DNA from: Actinoplanes philippinensis
GTDB taxonomy: Bacteria > Actinomycetota > Actinomycetes > Mycobacteriales > Micromonosporaceae
Reading direction: 5' to 3'
Assembly: GCF_900113015.1 (NCBI RefSeq)
Contig: NZ_FONV01000004.1
Location: forward strand, 62,001 to 126,000
Length of the DNA: 64,000 bases
A program made the position numbers and the translations under genes. A model generated the notes under the pieces. That model had not been told where the DNA came from. It saw nothing but the letters and a program-made list of their open reading frames with translations, and searched no databases. This document shows positions 54,721 through 62,417 of this stretch, in pieces (within the stretch, counting starts at the first letter, position 1; each line of letters starts with the position of its first letter).

Positions 54721-56589
54721 ATGCGATGGCGGCCGAACCGGCGGTCCGGGAACCGGCTGGTGATCAACGTGGCGATCGTCGGCGTGCTGATCACCATGGT
54801 CGTGCTGGGTGTCTCCGTCTCGGCCCGGCAGGAGCGGATGGCCGATCAGGCCCGCCGGGCGCAGCATCTGGCCCAGGCCGCCGACCAGGTCAAATACCGG
54901 TCCGCCGACCTCAACGGCTGGCAGAACGCGTATGCGCTGGACATCGCCCGGAGCATGGACGGGGCCGCCGACGACTCGAGCGGCAGCCGGGCGCAGTTCA
55001 TCGCCGCGGCGGCCCGGTTCAACAGCGACCTGACCACGTTGGAGAACCTGCCCGCCTCGCCGGACATCCGCCACATCGTGCAGGGTGTGCGGTCGGCGTT
55101 CGACGAGTTCATGGCCGTCGACCGGGCGGCCGTGCAGCTGTACCGGACGGGGCGCGCCGCCGACCGTGCCACCGCATCCGCGCTGGTGATGGGCCGCTCC
55201 AACGAGATGTACGGCCGGATCGCCCAGGGCTGCGACGAGTCGGTGGCGCTGGCCACCTCGGCGATGGACACGGACTTCGCCGGCCTGGAGGCGGTCGGCC
55301 GGTCGACGCGGCGCTACATCGTGATGCTGAGCGTGGTGGCGGTCGCGCTGGCCGTCATCGGGGCGGTGATCGCCGAGGCCAGGCGGCGGGCCGACGCCGA
55401 ACGGGCCCGGCAGGCGCAGCGGATGGCCTGCCTGGGGCAACTGGCCGGCGGCATCGCCCACGACTTCAACAACATCCTCGGCATCATCCTCAACTACACC
55501 GAGTTCGTCGCCGAGCACGCCGAGGACGAGACCCGCGACGACCTGGGCCACGTCCGCACCGCGGCCGAACGGGCGGTCGGGCTCACCGGGCAACTGCTCG
55601 GCTTCATCCGGCACGATGCGGCACGCCCCGACGAGGTCCTCGACGGCAACGCGGTCCTCGCCGAGTCGTACGCACTGCTCTCCCGGACCCTCGGCGAGCA
55701 CATCGCGCTGACCCTCGTGCCGTCACCGGAACCGGTCCTCATCCGCGCCGACGCCGGGCAGCTGCAGCAGGTCGTGATCAACCTGGCGGTCAACGCCCGG
55801 GACGCCATGCCGGACGGCGGCCGCCTGGTCCTCGCGGCCACCGCCGCCGACTTCGAGGACGGCCCGCCCGGGGTCCGTCCGGCCTTGCAGGCAGGCCGCT
55901 ACCTGGAGATCCTCGTCAGCGACACCGGCGCGGGCATGTCACCGGAGATCGTGACGCGCATCTTCGACCCGTTCTTCACCACCAAACCCCGGGGACACGG
56001 CACCGGGCTGGGGCTGGCGACGGTACGGGAGATCATCACCGCGGCCGGCGGCGGCATCGCGGTCAGCTCCCGACCCGGCGCCGGCACCACCTTCCGGATC
56101 TACCTCCGGACCACCGGCGACTTCTCTGACGTGTCCCGGCGCAGCGCACGGCAGGCGCCCCGCGGCCGCGGGCAGAGCGTTCTGGTCGTCGAGGACGAGC
56201 CGGTCCTCGGCGCCGGCATCGCCCGGATCCTGGCCGGCGGCGGCTACCGGGCCCGGTCGGCGACCAGCGGCGACGCGGCCGTCACGGCGCACGCGCAGGA
56301 CCGTTGTGATCTGGTGGTCACCGACGTGGTGATGCCCCGGATGTCCGGCCCTCGCCTGGCCGAGGTGTTGCGCCGGGCCGACCCGACGCTGCCGATGCTG
56401 TACTGCACCGGCTATCCCGGCGAGCCACCGCCGCCCCGGCCGGGTGAGGGGCACCTGGAGAAGCCGTTCTCCGCCGGGCAACTGCTGACCGCCGTCGACG
56501 CGCTGCTGCGACAGGTCGCCCCCGGCGGTGATCATCCGGGGGCTCCCGCGGGGCCACCGGGATCGGGGTACGCCGGTATCGTTCGGTGA
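54721..56589 (+). CDS. hybrid sensor histidine kinase with receiver domain
   Basis: 622 residues. TM1 (about 14-34), an extracytoplasmic sensor with KYRSADLNGWQNAYALDIAR, TM2 (about 199-218), a HisKA-type dimerisation helix with LAGGIAHDFNNIL (His247), and an ATPase domain with NLAVNARDAMP (N box), VSDTGAGMS (G1), FDPFFTTKP (F box) and HGTGLGLATV (G2). A C-terminal receiver has phospho-acceptor Asp535 in VVTDVVMPRMSG and ends in HLEKPFSAGQLL. The kinase class resembles NtrB/FixL-like hybrids. It is followed directly by an unknown gene (stop and start adjoin). Confidence 0.92.
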   Translation: MRWRPNRRSGNRLVINVAIVGVLITMVVLGVSVSARQERMADQARRAQHLAQAADQVKYRSADLNGWQNAYALDIARSMDGAADDSSGSRAQFIAAAARFNSDLTTLENLPASPDIRHIVQGVRSAFDEFMAVDRAAVQLYRTGRAADRATASALVMGRSNEMYGRIAQGCDESVALATSAMDTDFAGLEAVGRSTRRYIVMLSVVAVALAVIGAVIAEARRRADAERARQAQRMACLGQLAGGIAHDFNNILGIILNYTEFVAEHAEDETRDDLGHVRTAAERAVGLTGQLLGFIRHDAARPDEVLDGNAVLAESYALLSRTLGEHIALTLVPSPEPVLIRADAGQLQQVVINLAVNARDAMPDGGRLVLAATAADFEDGPPGVRPALQAGRYLEILVSDTGAGMSPEIVTRIFDPFFTTKPRGHGTGLGLATVREIITAAGGGIAVSSRPGAGTTFRIYLRTTGDFSDVSRRSARQAPRGRGQSVLVVEDEPVLGAGIARILAGGGYRARSATSGDAAVTAHAQDRCDLVVTDVVMPRMSGPRLAEVLRRADPTLPMLYCTGYPGEPPPPRPGEGHLEKPFSAGQLLTAVDALLRQVAPGGDHPGAPAGPPGSGYAGIVR

Positions 56590-57336
56590 ATGTCGAGCAG
56601 ATTCCGTGCCGGAGACCGCGACGCCGTGGCCGCGAGGCAGGCCAGGATCGATGCGGTGCTGGCCCGTCGCAGCGGCTTCACCCCACCGGCGACGACCGAG
56701 GCCGCGTTCCGGTTCGCCGCCGACTACGCCCGGGTCAACCTGCTGACCTATCTGTATGCGGCGTTCGACGCCCCGGCCGCCGACACGGCCGTCCACGAGC
56801 GCCGGGCCGGCGAGACCAACCGTGACCGGGTCCGGCGAGGTCTGGCGCTGTCCACCGCGGGCCGTCCGCCCGGCTCGCTCGGCGACCTGTTCGACGCGCC
56901 CACCGGCGACACCCGGCCGGCCGACTACTTCGGCGCCGACGTGGCCGCCGAGACGTGGGAGGGCATGTGGTCCGACCAGTGGCTGCTCGACGGCCTGGAG
57001 CACGCCCACACGCTCGCCGAGGCGGTGCTCGCCGGCGACATCGCCACCCTGGAGATCATCGCGGGGGTGCCGCTGGCCGACGCGATCACCGACGCGGGGC
57101 TGTTCTTCGGAGACGTCGACAACCAGGTGCTGTCGCTGGCCTCGGACGCGTTCCGGGAGCGGCTGGAGGATCACGAGCCGGCGTTCGATCCGGAGCGGGC
57201 CGTCGACATGACCGCGCCGCTGTCCGCCCTGCCCGGCCTGCTGCAGGAGGCCCGCCACGAGTGGACGGCCACCGAGCAGCTGGCCCTGGTGATCGCCGGC
57301 CTGGCCCCGATCGAGCGGACGGCGCCGCAGTTCTGA
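56590..57336 (+). CDS. conserved-looking protein of unknown function
   Basis: 248 residues, acidic, mostly helical, no signal or membrane segment. Features include FAADYARVNLLTYLYAAFD, ADYFGADVAAETWEGMWSDQ and ITDAGLFFGDVDNQVLSL. No family recognised. Its ATG follows the kinase stop with no gap (TGAATG), so the two are co-translated and the protein may be part of that signalling pathway. The last codons (CCGCAGTTCTGA) begin a 17-bp repeat array. Confidence 0.65.
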   Translation: MSSRFRAGDRDAVAARQARIDAVLARRSGFTPPATTEAAFRFAADYARVNLLTYLYAAFDAPAADTAVHERRAGETNRDRVRRGLALSTAGRPPGSLGDLFDAPTGDTRPADYFGADVAAETWEGMWSDQWLLDGLEHAHTLAEAVLAGDIATLEIIAGVPLADAITDAGLFFGDVDNQVLSLASDAFRERLEDHEPAFDPERAVDMTAPLSALPGLLQEARHEWTATEQLALVIAGLAPIERTAPQF

Positions 57337-57392
57337 GCCAGCCGCAGTTCTGAGCCGGCCGCAGTCCCGATTCGGCCGCCGCCCTGATCCGG
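57325..57392. repeat. four-copy 17-bp tandem repeat that includes a gene's stop codon
   Basis: Units CCGCAGTTCTGAGCCAG (57325), CCGCAGTTCTGAGCCGG (57342), CCGCAGTCCCGATTCGG (57359) and CCGCCGCCCTGATCCGG (57376). The first holds the final Pro-Gln-Phe codons and TGA of the unknown gene. A fifth-like CAGTTCTGATTC lies at the end of the opposite gene (57401). Confidence 0.85.
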
Positions 57393-57400
57393 CGTCGGCG

Positions 57401-58039
57401 TCAGTTCTGATTCACCGGCCAGGCCGCCGCCGCGTCACAGCGCCGCGGGCAGGCGAGCAGGTAGACCATGTTGCCCAGGAACAGCCCGTACGCGTCGGAG
57501 TCGAAACAGTCGATCTGCTCCGGCGCCTCGGGCCGTTTCGGGAACCCGAAGTCCTCCGGCACCTGCGCCAGGAACTCCAGGGCGGCCCCGCAGGCGCACG
57601 TGTGCTCCTCCGGGCCCTGGATCCAGTCGGGCTCGCCACCGACCCGGAACTCCCACTCGTCGTCCGGCCCGGCCTCACGCAGCACCAGCCGCAACGGCTG
57701 CAGGGTCGGGTCCGGCTCGGCGGCCACCACGTCGCCGCGGTGCCGCAGGATCCGCCAGAACGCGGTGTCGTTGCCGCCCAGCGGCGTCTCCCAGTAGCGC
57801 TCCGGCAGCCGTGCCGGGCCGAACGCGGCGTCGTTGTGCACCGGGCACTGGAAGACCAGCAGGTGCTCGCCGCCGAAGACCGCGACGTCGGCGGGCACGT
57901 CGATCTGGAAGAACAGCGCCATCCGCCGCCCGCACGTGCACTCCGGCCACGACTGACCGGCGTCCAGGACAGGCCAGCCGCCGACGGTGTCACGGTCGCC
58001 CGCGACGGCCGGCTCGGAGGTCATCTCGATCACCCGCAT
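57401..58039 (-). CDS. protein with CxCG knuckles, unknown function
   Basis: 212 residues, cytoplasmic. [16 protein letters not shown] near residue 34, FQCPVHND near 64, [20 protein letters not shown] near 150 and a terminal CPRRCD give four cysteine clusters that could bind zinc. The alternation of strand-rich segments with [15 protein letters not shown] resembles DUF1963 (YwqG-like) proteins, whose function is unknown; assignment is tentative. An internal ATG at 58024 is an alternative start. Confidence 0.6.
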   Translation of the reverse strand: MRVIEMTSEPAVAGDRDTVGGWPVLDAGQSWPECTCGRRMALFFQIDVPADVAVFGGEHLLVFQCPVHNDAAFGPARLPERYWETPLGGNDTAFWRILRHRGDVVAAEPDPTLQPLRLVLREAGPDDEWEFRVGGEPDWIQGPEEHTCACGAALEFLAQVPEDFGFPKRPEAPEQIDCFDSDAYGLFLGNMVYLLACPRRCDAAAAWPVNQN

Positions 58040-58080
58040 CCGTCGACGATATCGGTCACACCACCACCGGGAGCAGGCGT

Positions 58081-58614
58081 ATGGGCACCGAGGTCATCGT
58101 GATCAACGGAGGGTCGAGCTCGGGGAAGACCGGCATCGTCCGCTGTCTCCAGTCGATCCTGCCGCATCCGTGGATCAGTCTCGGGGTGGACGACCTGATC
58201 GAGCGGCTGCCGCCCGCTCTCGTCGGCACCACGGCCGGGATCTCGTTCGGACCGGCCGGTGAGGTCGTCGTCGGCGAGCAGTGGGGGCCTCTGGAGACCG
58301 CCTGGACCACGGGGGTCGCCGCGATGGCCAGGGCGGGCGCGCGGGTCGTCATCGACGACGTGTTCCTCGGCGGTCGGGCCTCCCAGGAACGGCTCCGCGG
58401 CCACCTGGCCGGCCTGGAGGTGCTGTGGGTGGGGGTGCGGTGCTCGCCGGAGGCCGCCGCGGCCCGCGAGATCGCCCGCGGCGACCGGACGCCCGGCATG
58501 GCCGCCCGGCAGGCGGAGGTGGCACATCAGGGCGTGGTGTACGACGTGGAGGTCGACACCACCCACGCCGAGTCGCTGGACTGCGCCCGGATCATCGCCC
58601 GGCACGTGCGCTGA
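58081..58614 (+). CDS. chloramphenicol-phosphotransferase-like kinase
   Basis: 177 residues. The P-loop is [17 protein letters not shown], characteristic of the CPT family, followed by [13 protein letters not shown] (catalytic-type Asp), [20 protein letters not shown] and [20 protein letters not shown]. In Streptomyces venezuelae CPT phosphorylates chloramphenicol at the 3'-hydroxyl; many relatives have other hydroxylated substrates. [12 protein letters not shown] near the end is typical too. No antibiotic cluster lies nearby, so true resistance function is uncertain. Confidence 0.83.
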   Translation: MGTEVIVINGGSSSGKTGIVRCLQSILPHPWISLGVDDLIERLPPALVGTTAGISFGPAGEVVVGEQWGPLETAWTTGVAAMARAGARVVIDDVFLGGRASQERLRGHLAGLEVLWVGVRCSPEAAAAREIARGDRTPGMAARQAEVAHQGVVYDVEVDTTHAESLDCARIIARHVR

Positions 58615-58657
58615 CCGCCGCCGGCTGAGCCGGGGCCGGGCCGCTACAGTCCCGGGC

Positions 58658-59785
58658 ATGCCCACCGCCGACGAGCTCATCGGCCCGCGCACTGTCGCGA
58701 GCCTGCTCAGCGCCGTCCGGACCGCCGTCCCCGGCGCCGACCTGGCCGCCCTGCGTGCCGCGGAGTCCCGGATCGGCCCGCTGAGCCTGCGGGAACGCGC
58801 CGACCTGCTGCGCGACGCCCTGCTCACCGACCTGCCCGGGGACTACGCCGACCTGGACCGGGCGGTGCGCAGGGCCTGCGACCTCGCCCCCGAGTTCACC
58901 GGCTGGCTGATCTGGCCGGTCACCGGCGCCGTCGCCACCCGTGCGGTCGAGGACGGCGGGACCGAGGCGTTCGACGCGGCGATGGCGCTGCTCGCCGAAC
59001 TCACCGGGCGGCTCACTGCGGAGTTCGCGATCCGGGCGCTGCTGCGGCACGACCTGGACCGGGCGCTCGGCATCGTCGCCGGGTGGACCCGGTCGGCGGA
59101 CACCGACGTGCGCCGGCTCGCCTCCGAGGGCACCCGGCCCTATCTGCCCTGGTCGACACGGGTGCCGGAGATTCTGGCGCGGCCCGGGGCGACGGTGCCG
59201 ATCCTGGACGCCCTCTACCGCGACGACAGCGAGTACGTCCGCCGGTCGGTCGCCAACCACCTCAACGATCTGAGCCGCGACCACCCCGGGCTGGTCGTCG
59301 GCACCGCCCGCCGCTGGCTGGCCGACCCGGGCCCGGACACCGGCCGGGTCGTCCGCCACGGACTGCGCACGCTGATCAAACGCGGACATCCGGAGGCGCT
59401 GGAGCTGCTCGGGTTCGGCGCCGCCACCGTCGAGGTCGACGGGCCGCATCTGGACCGTACGAGTGTCCCGTTCGGTGGCAGCGTCCGGTTCACCGCCGCG
59501 ATCCGCAACACCGGCGCCGAACAGGCGAGGCTCACGATCGACTACGTCGTGCACCATCGCAAGGCCAACGGCGGTCAGACCGGCAGGACCTTCAAGCTCA
59601 CCACCGGCACGCTCGCGCCGGGAGAACGGATCGAGGTGGTACGGGAGCACTCGTTCCGTCCCATCACGACACGCCGTTACCACCCCGGCGGCCACGCGAT
59701 CGCGCTGCAGGTCAACGGGGTGGAGTCACGGCGGGCCGACTTCGAGCTGGGCGCCCCTACGGACGGTACGGCGGCGGATCGGTAG
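58658..59785 (+). CDS. AlkD/AlkC-like DNA alkylation repair protein
   Basis: 375 residues. Helical HEAT-like repeats fill the first 250 (RADLLRDALLTDLPGDYADL, then LASEGTRPYLPWSTRVPEIL, then YVRRSVANHLNDLSRDHPGL), with the conserved VRRLASEGTRP and YVRRSVANHLND motifs of the AlkC-type glycosylases. A C-terminal Ig-like beta domain (from about 262: PFGGSVRFTAAIRNTGAEQA) is known in the AlkC branch. These proteins excise alkylated bases such as 3-methyladenine without base flipping. TACAGT lies 7 bases before the ATG; no ribosome site. Confidence 0.85.
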   Translation: MPTADELIGPRTVASLLSAVRTAVPGADLAALRAAESRIGPLSLRERADLLRDALLTDLPGDYADLDRAVRRACDLAPEFTGWLIWPVTGAVATRAVEDGGTEAFDAAMALLAELTGRLTAEFAIRALLRHDLDRALGIVAGWTRSADTDVRRLASEGTRPYLPWSTRVPEILARPGATVPILDALYRDDSEYVRRSVANHLNDLSRDHPGLVVGTARRWLADPGPDTGRVVRHGLRTLIKRGHPEALELLGFGAATVEVDGPHLDRTSVPFGGSVRFTAAIRNTGAEQARLTIDYVVHHRKANGGQTGRTFKLTTGTLAPGERIEVVREHSFRPITTRRYHPGGHAIALQVNGVESRRADFELGAPTDGTAADR

Positions 59786-60206
59786 GCGGCGGAGGCGGCG
59801 GGTTGTCGCCGGGCGGCGGCGGATATCCGCCGTAGGGCTGCGGAGGGTACTCGCCGTAGGGCGGCGGCGGGGTCGGCGGCTGCCCCGGCGGCGGGTAGTA
59901 GCCACCCGGCGGCTGCTGGCCCGGCGGCGGGTAATAACCACCCGGCGGCTCCTGGCCCGGCGGGTAGTAGCCGCCCTGCGGCGGCTGGCCCGGCGGCGGG
60001 TAGTAGCCCTGCTGCGGCGGGTAGGGCGGCGGCCCGTAGCCCTTCGGCGCGGTGCGCGCGCGAACCGACCGGATCGCCATCACGATCGCGCCCCCGATGG
60101 CGCCGACGACGATGAGGCAGCAGAGGATCCTGCCCACCGCGAAGCCGATGCTGTACGACACGCTGTTGTCGGAACTCGCCGCTGAGACGACGGACTGCAC
60201 TATCAC
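59757..60206 (-). CDS. small membrane protein with Pro/Gly/Tyr-rich tail
   Basis: 149 residues from GTG 60206. One hydrophobic helix (IGFAVGRILCCLIVVGAIGG, then AIVMAI) is followed by a basic turn and a tail of about 100 residues made of repeats such as PPGGYYPPPGQQ. Such tails are common in actinobacterial membrane proteins and may be disordered protein-binding arms. No specific function can be assigned. The 3' end overlaps the AlkD-like gene by 29 bp. Confidence 0.6.
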   Translation of the reverse strand: MIVQSVVSAASSDNSVSYSIGFAVGRILCCLIVVGAIGGAIVMAIRSVRARTAPKGYGPPPYPPQQGYYPPPGQPPQGGYYPPGQEPPGGYYPPPGQQPPGGYYPPPGQPPTPPPPYGEYPPQPYGGYPPPPGDNPPPPPPTDPPPYRP

Positions 60207-60256
60207 GCCCCGGACCCTACACGGCTCGATTGTCGTTGATCTGCCCCGTTTTCTGT

Positions 60257-60284
60257 GCCGGCTACCACGCGCGTGGTAGCCGGC
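60257..60284. promoter_or_regulatory. perfect 28-bp palindrome
   Basis: GCCGGCTACCACGC followed directly by its exact complement, with no loop and no mismatch. It lies between two divergent genes (starts at 60206 and 60389), so it is more likely an operator than a terminator. A loopless perfect palindrome also cannot form a normal hairpin without unpairing several bases. The regulator is unknown. Confidence 0.65.
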
Positions 60285-60388
60285 GTCCACATCCGTGGCA
60301 GCGGAGGTGTCGGCGTCCGCACGATGCCCCCGGCCGGCCGGACGGCCACGATGGGTGACATTCCATCCGGATCCACGAGGGGGCCATC

Positions 60389-60724
60389 ATGGTCGAGCTG
60401 CTGCATCTTGCCGAGTCCGCCGACGTCGGCGCCACCCTGACCGTCGACCGGGCGGTGGCCACACTGGCCGCCGTGGTCGCCCTGGCCGGCGTGGTCACCG
60501 GCTGGCGGGCCCATTCCCGGGCCGCCGCGGGCCGATCACGGAACTCACTGATCGCGCTGGCCGCCGGGGCGGCCGGCCTGATCGCCGGGGTGTGGGTGCT
60601 CGCCACCGCCGACGGCGGGCCGGGCACCGGCAACGGGGTGGTCGGCGGTTACGCGGGCGTGCTGTTCGGCCTGGTCGCCGTGGCGCTCGGCGGGACGGCG
60701 CGGGCCCGGTCACGCGCCCGGTGA
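60389..60724 (+). CDS. small three-helix membrane protein (DUF6223-like)
   Basis: 111 residues with three hydrophobic helices (about 22-40, 53-73 and 83-103), Arg-rich ends and no other motif. It resembles actinobacterial DUF6223 proteins in size and helix order; function unknown. Probably controlled through the 28-bp palindrome upstream. The ECF sigma gene follows 66 bp later on the same strand. Confidence 0.55.
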   Translation: MVELLHLAESADVGATLTVDRAVATLAAVVALAGVVTGWRAHSRAAAGRSRNSLIALAAGAAGLIAGVWVLATADGGPGTGNGVVGGYAGVLFGLVAVALGGTARARSRAR

Positions 60725-60790
60725 TGAGTTCTCGCGCCAGTCCCCGTCATACGTACGACAGGGTTCGCCGACGAGGAAGGATGACGGGTG

Positions 60791-61780
60791 ATGGGTGCGG
60801 ACATGCGGCTGGAGGAGCGGGACGTGAGCGGTCCGGGCGAGGTCGACGAGCCGGAGTTCGCCGGGCTGGCCGAACGGCACCGGCGGGAGCTGCACGTGCA
60901 CTGCTACCGGATGCTCGGCTCGTTCGAGGACGCCGAGGACACCGTGCAGGAGACGTTCCTGCGGGCGTGGCGGCGGCGCGAGACGTTCGAGGGGCGGTCG
61001 ACGTTCCGGGCGTGGCTCTACCGGATCGCCACCAACGCCTGCCTGGATCTGCTCGCCAGGTGCCGCCCGGAGCCGGCGTCCGGTGGCGAGGTGCGGTGGC
61101 TGCAGCCGTACCCCGACCGGCTCCTCGACGAGCTGCCCGCGGCCGGCGCCGACGAGCCGGAGTCGCTGGCCGTGGCGCGGGAGACGATCGAGCTGGCCTA
61201 CCTGGTCGCGGTGCAGCATCTCGCGCCGCGGCCACGGGCCGTGCTGATCCTGCGTGACGTGCTCGGCTGGCCCGCCAAGGACGTGGCGGAGCTGCTCGGC
61301 GACTCGGTCAACTCGGTGAACTCGGCGCTGCAGCGGGCCCGCGCCGGGATGCGGGAACATCTGCCCGCCGAGCGGCAGGACTGGGCCGGCGGCGAGGAGG
61401 ACACGGGGACACGGGAGCTGGTCCGCCGGTTCACCGAGGCGAGCGTGGCCACCGACATCCCGGCGCTGACCGCGCTGCTGCGCGACGACGTCCGCTCGTC
61501 GATGCCGCCCACCCCCGGGCTGCACCTGGGCCGGGACTCGGTGCTGGGCAACTGGATCGACGACGGGTTCGCCGAGATGACGGGCCTGCGCGGGGTGGCG
61601 ACGGCGGTGAACCGGCAGCCCGCGATCGCCTTCTACCACTGGCGGGCGGACCAGGGGGCGTACCTGCCGCTGACGCTCGACGTGCTGCGGATCAGCGGCG
61701 GGGCGATCACCGAGGTCACCATCTTCCACGCCGACCGGTTCGCGGGGCTCGGGCTGCCGGACCGTCTGCCCGCCGAGTAG
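60791..61780 (+). CDS. ECF sigma factor with C-terminal SnoaL-like domain
   Basis: 329 residues. Sigma region 2 (about 22-92) has RELHVHCYRMLGSFEDAEDT, VQETFLRAWRR and FRAWLYRIATNACLD. Region 4 (about 140-195) has LAPRPRAVLILRDVLGWPAK and VNSVNSALQRARAG. The C-terminal 120 residues (RRFTEASVATDIPALTALLR to the end) form a SnoaL/NTF2-like domain. Sigma factors of this layout are actinobacterial and lack an obvious anti-sigma gene; the SnoaL part is thought to control activity. None is encoded here either. GTG 60788 is an alternative start. Confidence 0.9.
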   Translation: MGADMRLEERDVSGPGEVDEPEFAGLAERHRRELHVHCYRMLGSFEDAEDTVQETFLRAWRRRETFEGRSTFRAWLYRIATNACLDLLARCRPEPASGGEVRWLQPYPDRLLDELPAAGADEPESLAVARETIELAYLVAVQHLAPRPRAVLILRDVLGWPAKDVAELLGDSVNSVNSALQRARAGMREHLPAERQDWAGGEEDTGTRELVRRFTEASVATDIPALTALLRDDVRSSMPPTPGLHLGRDSVLGNWIDDGFAEMTGLRGVATAVNRQPAIAFYHWRADQGAYLPLTLDVLRISGGAITEVTIFHADRFAGLGLPDRLPAE

Positions 61781-61860
61781 CCGTGCCGACGCTCACGCTG
61801 CGCCGCGGCGCGCGTGTCATCCTCGCCCACCCGTCCCGGACCCACCCTGGAGAACACCTC

Positions 61861-62289
61861 ATGCGCAGGACCGATCCCCTCGCCACCGGCACGGTAGCCG
61901 CCGTCGTCGCGGTGGCGGCCACCACCCTGGCCGCGGCGCTCGCCGGGGCCGCCGGCGTCGACTTCGCGGTCCCCGACGGCGGCGAGACGATCCCACTGGC
62001 GGGGTTCGCGGTGGTGACGGCGTTCTTCTCGGCCGCCAGCGTGGTCCTCGCGGTGGCGCTGCGACGGTGGAGCGCCCGGCCCGCCCGACGCTTCGTGGTG
62101 ACGGCGGTGGCGCTGACCGCGATCTCGCTGATCCCCCCGGTCGTCTCCGGGGCGGGCACACCGACCGTCGTCGCGCTGGCCGGGCTGCACTTCGTACCCG
62201 CGGCGGTGATGATCTTCGCCCTGCGACGGAGTCTCCGTGTGACCGCTGGCGACGGCACGGCACAGCAGGCCCCGACCCATAACGTATAG
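61861..62289 (+). CDS. four-helix membrane protein (DUF6069-like)
   Basis: 142 residues from ATG 61861 with GGAG upstream. Four hydrophobic helices (about 10-30, 46-66, 80-98 and 103-124). PDGGETIPLAGFAVVTAFFS after helix 1 matches the DUF6069 pattern. It lies 80 bp after the ECF sigma gene on the same strand and may be in its regulon. Function unknown. Confidence 0.65.
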   Translation: MRRTDPLATGTVAAVVAVAATTLAAALAGAAGVDFAVPDGGETIPLAGFAVVTAFFSAASVVLAVALRRWSARPARRFVVTAVALTAISLIPPVVSGAGTPTVVALAGLHFVPAAVMIFALRRSLRVTAGDGTAQQAPTHNV

Positions 62290-62417
62290 GCCACCGACAG
62301 GGCGTACTGCCAGGGACTTTCGACCCTGTTCGAAGGGTGCCCCGCGGAGCCAGTCTCTCTGCACCCCCCGGATTCGTCGGCGGCTCCACCAGTCGCCAAG
62401 AGGCCGGAGGTTGTCGG

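Noticed and set aside
52122..56129. A 1335-residue open frame on the + strand
   Set aside because: It is an out-of-frame reading across the chemoreceptor, the patatin region and the hybrid kinase, Arg/Gly-rich without domains. GC-rich DNA leaves such frames open.
58081..58614. A dedicated chloramphenicol resistance gene
   Set aside because: Family membership is clear, but no chloramphenicol biosynthetic or efflux genes are nearby, and CPT-like proteins often have other substrates. Kept as a generic kinase.
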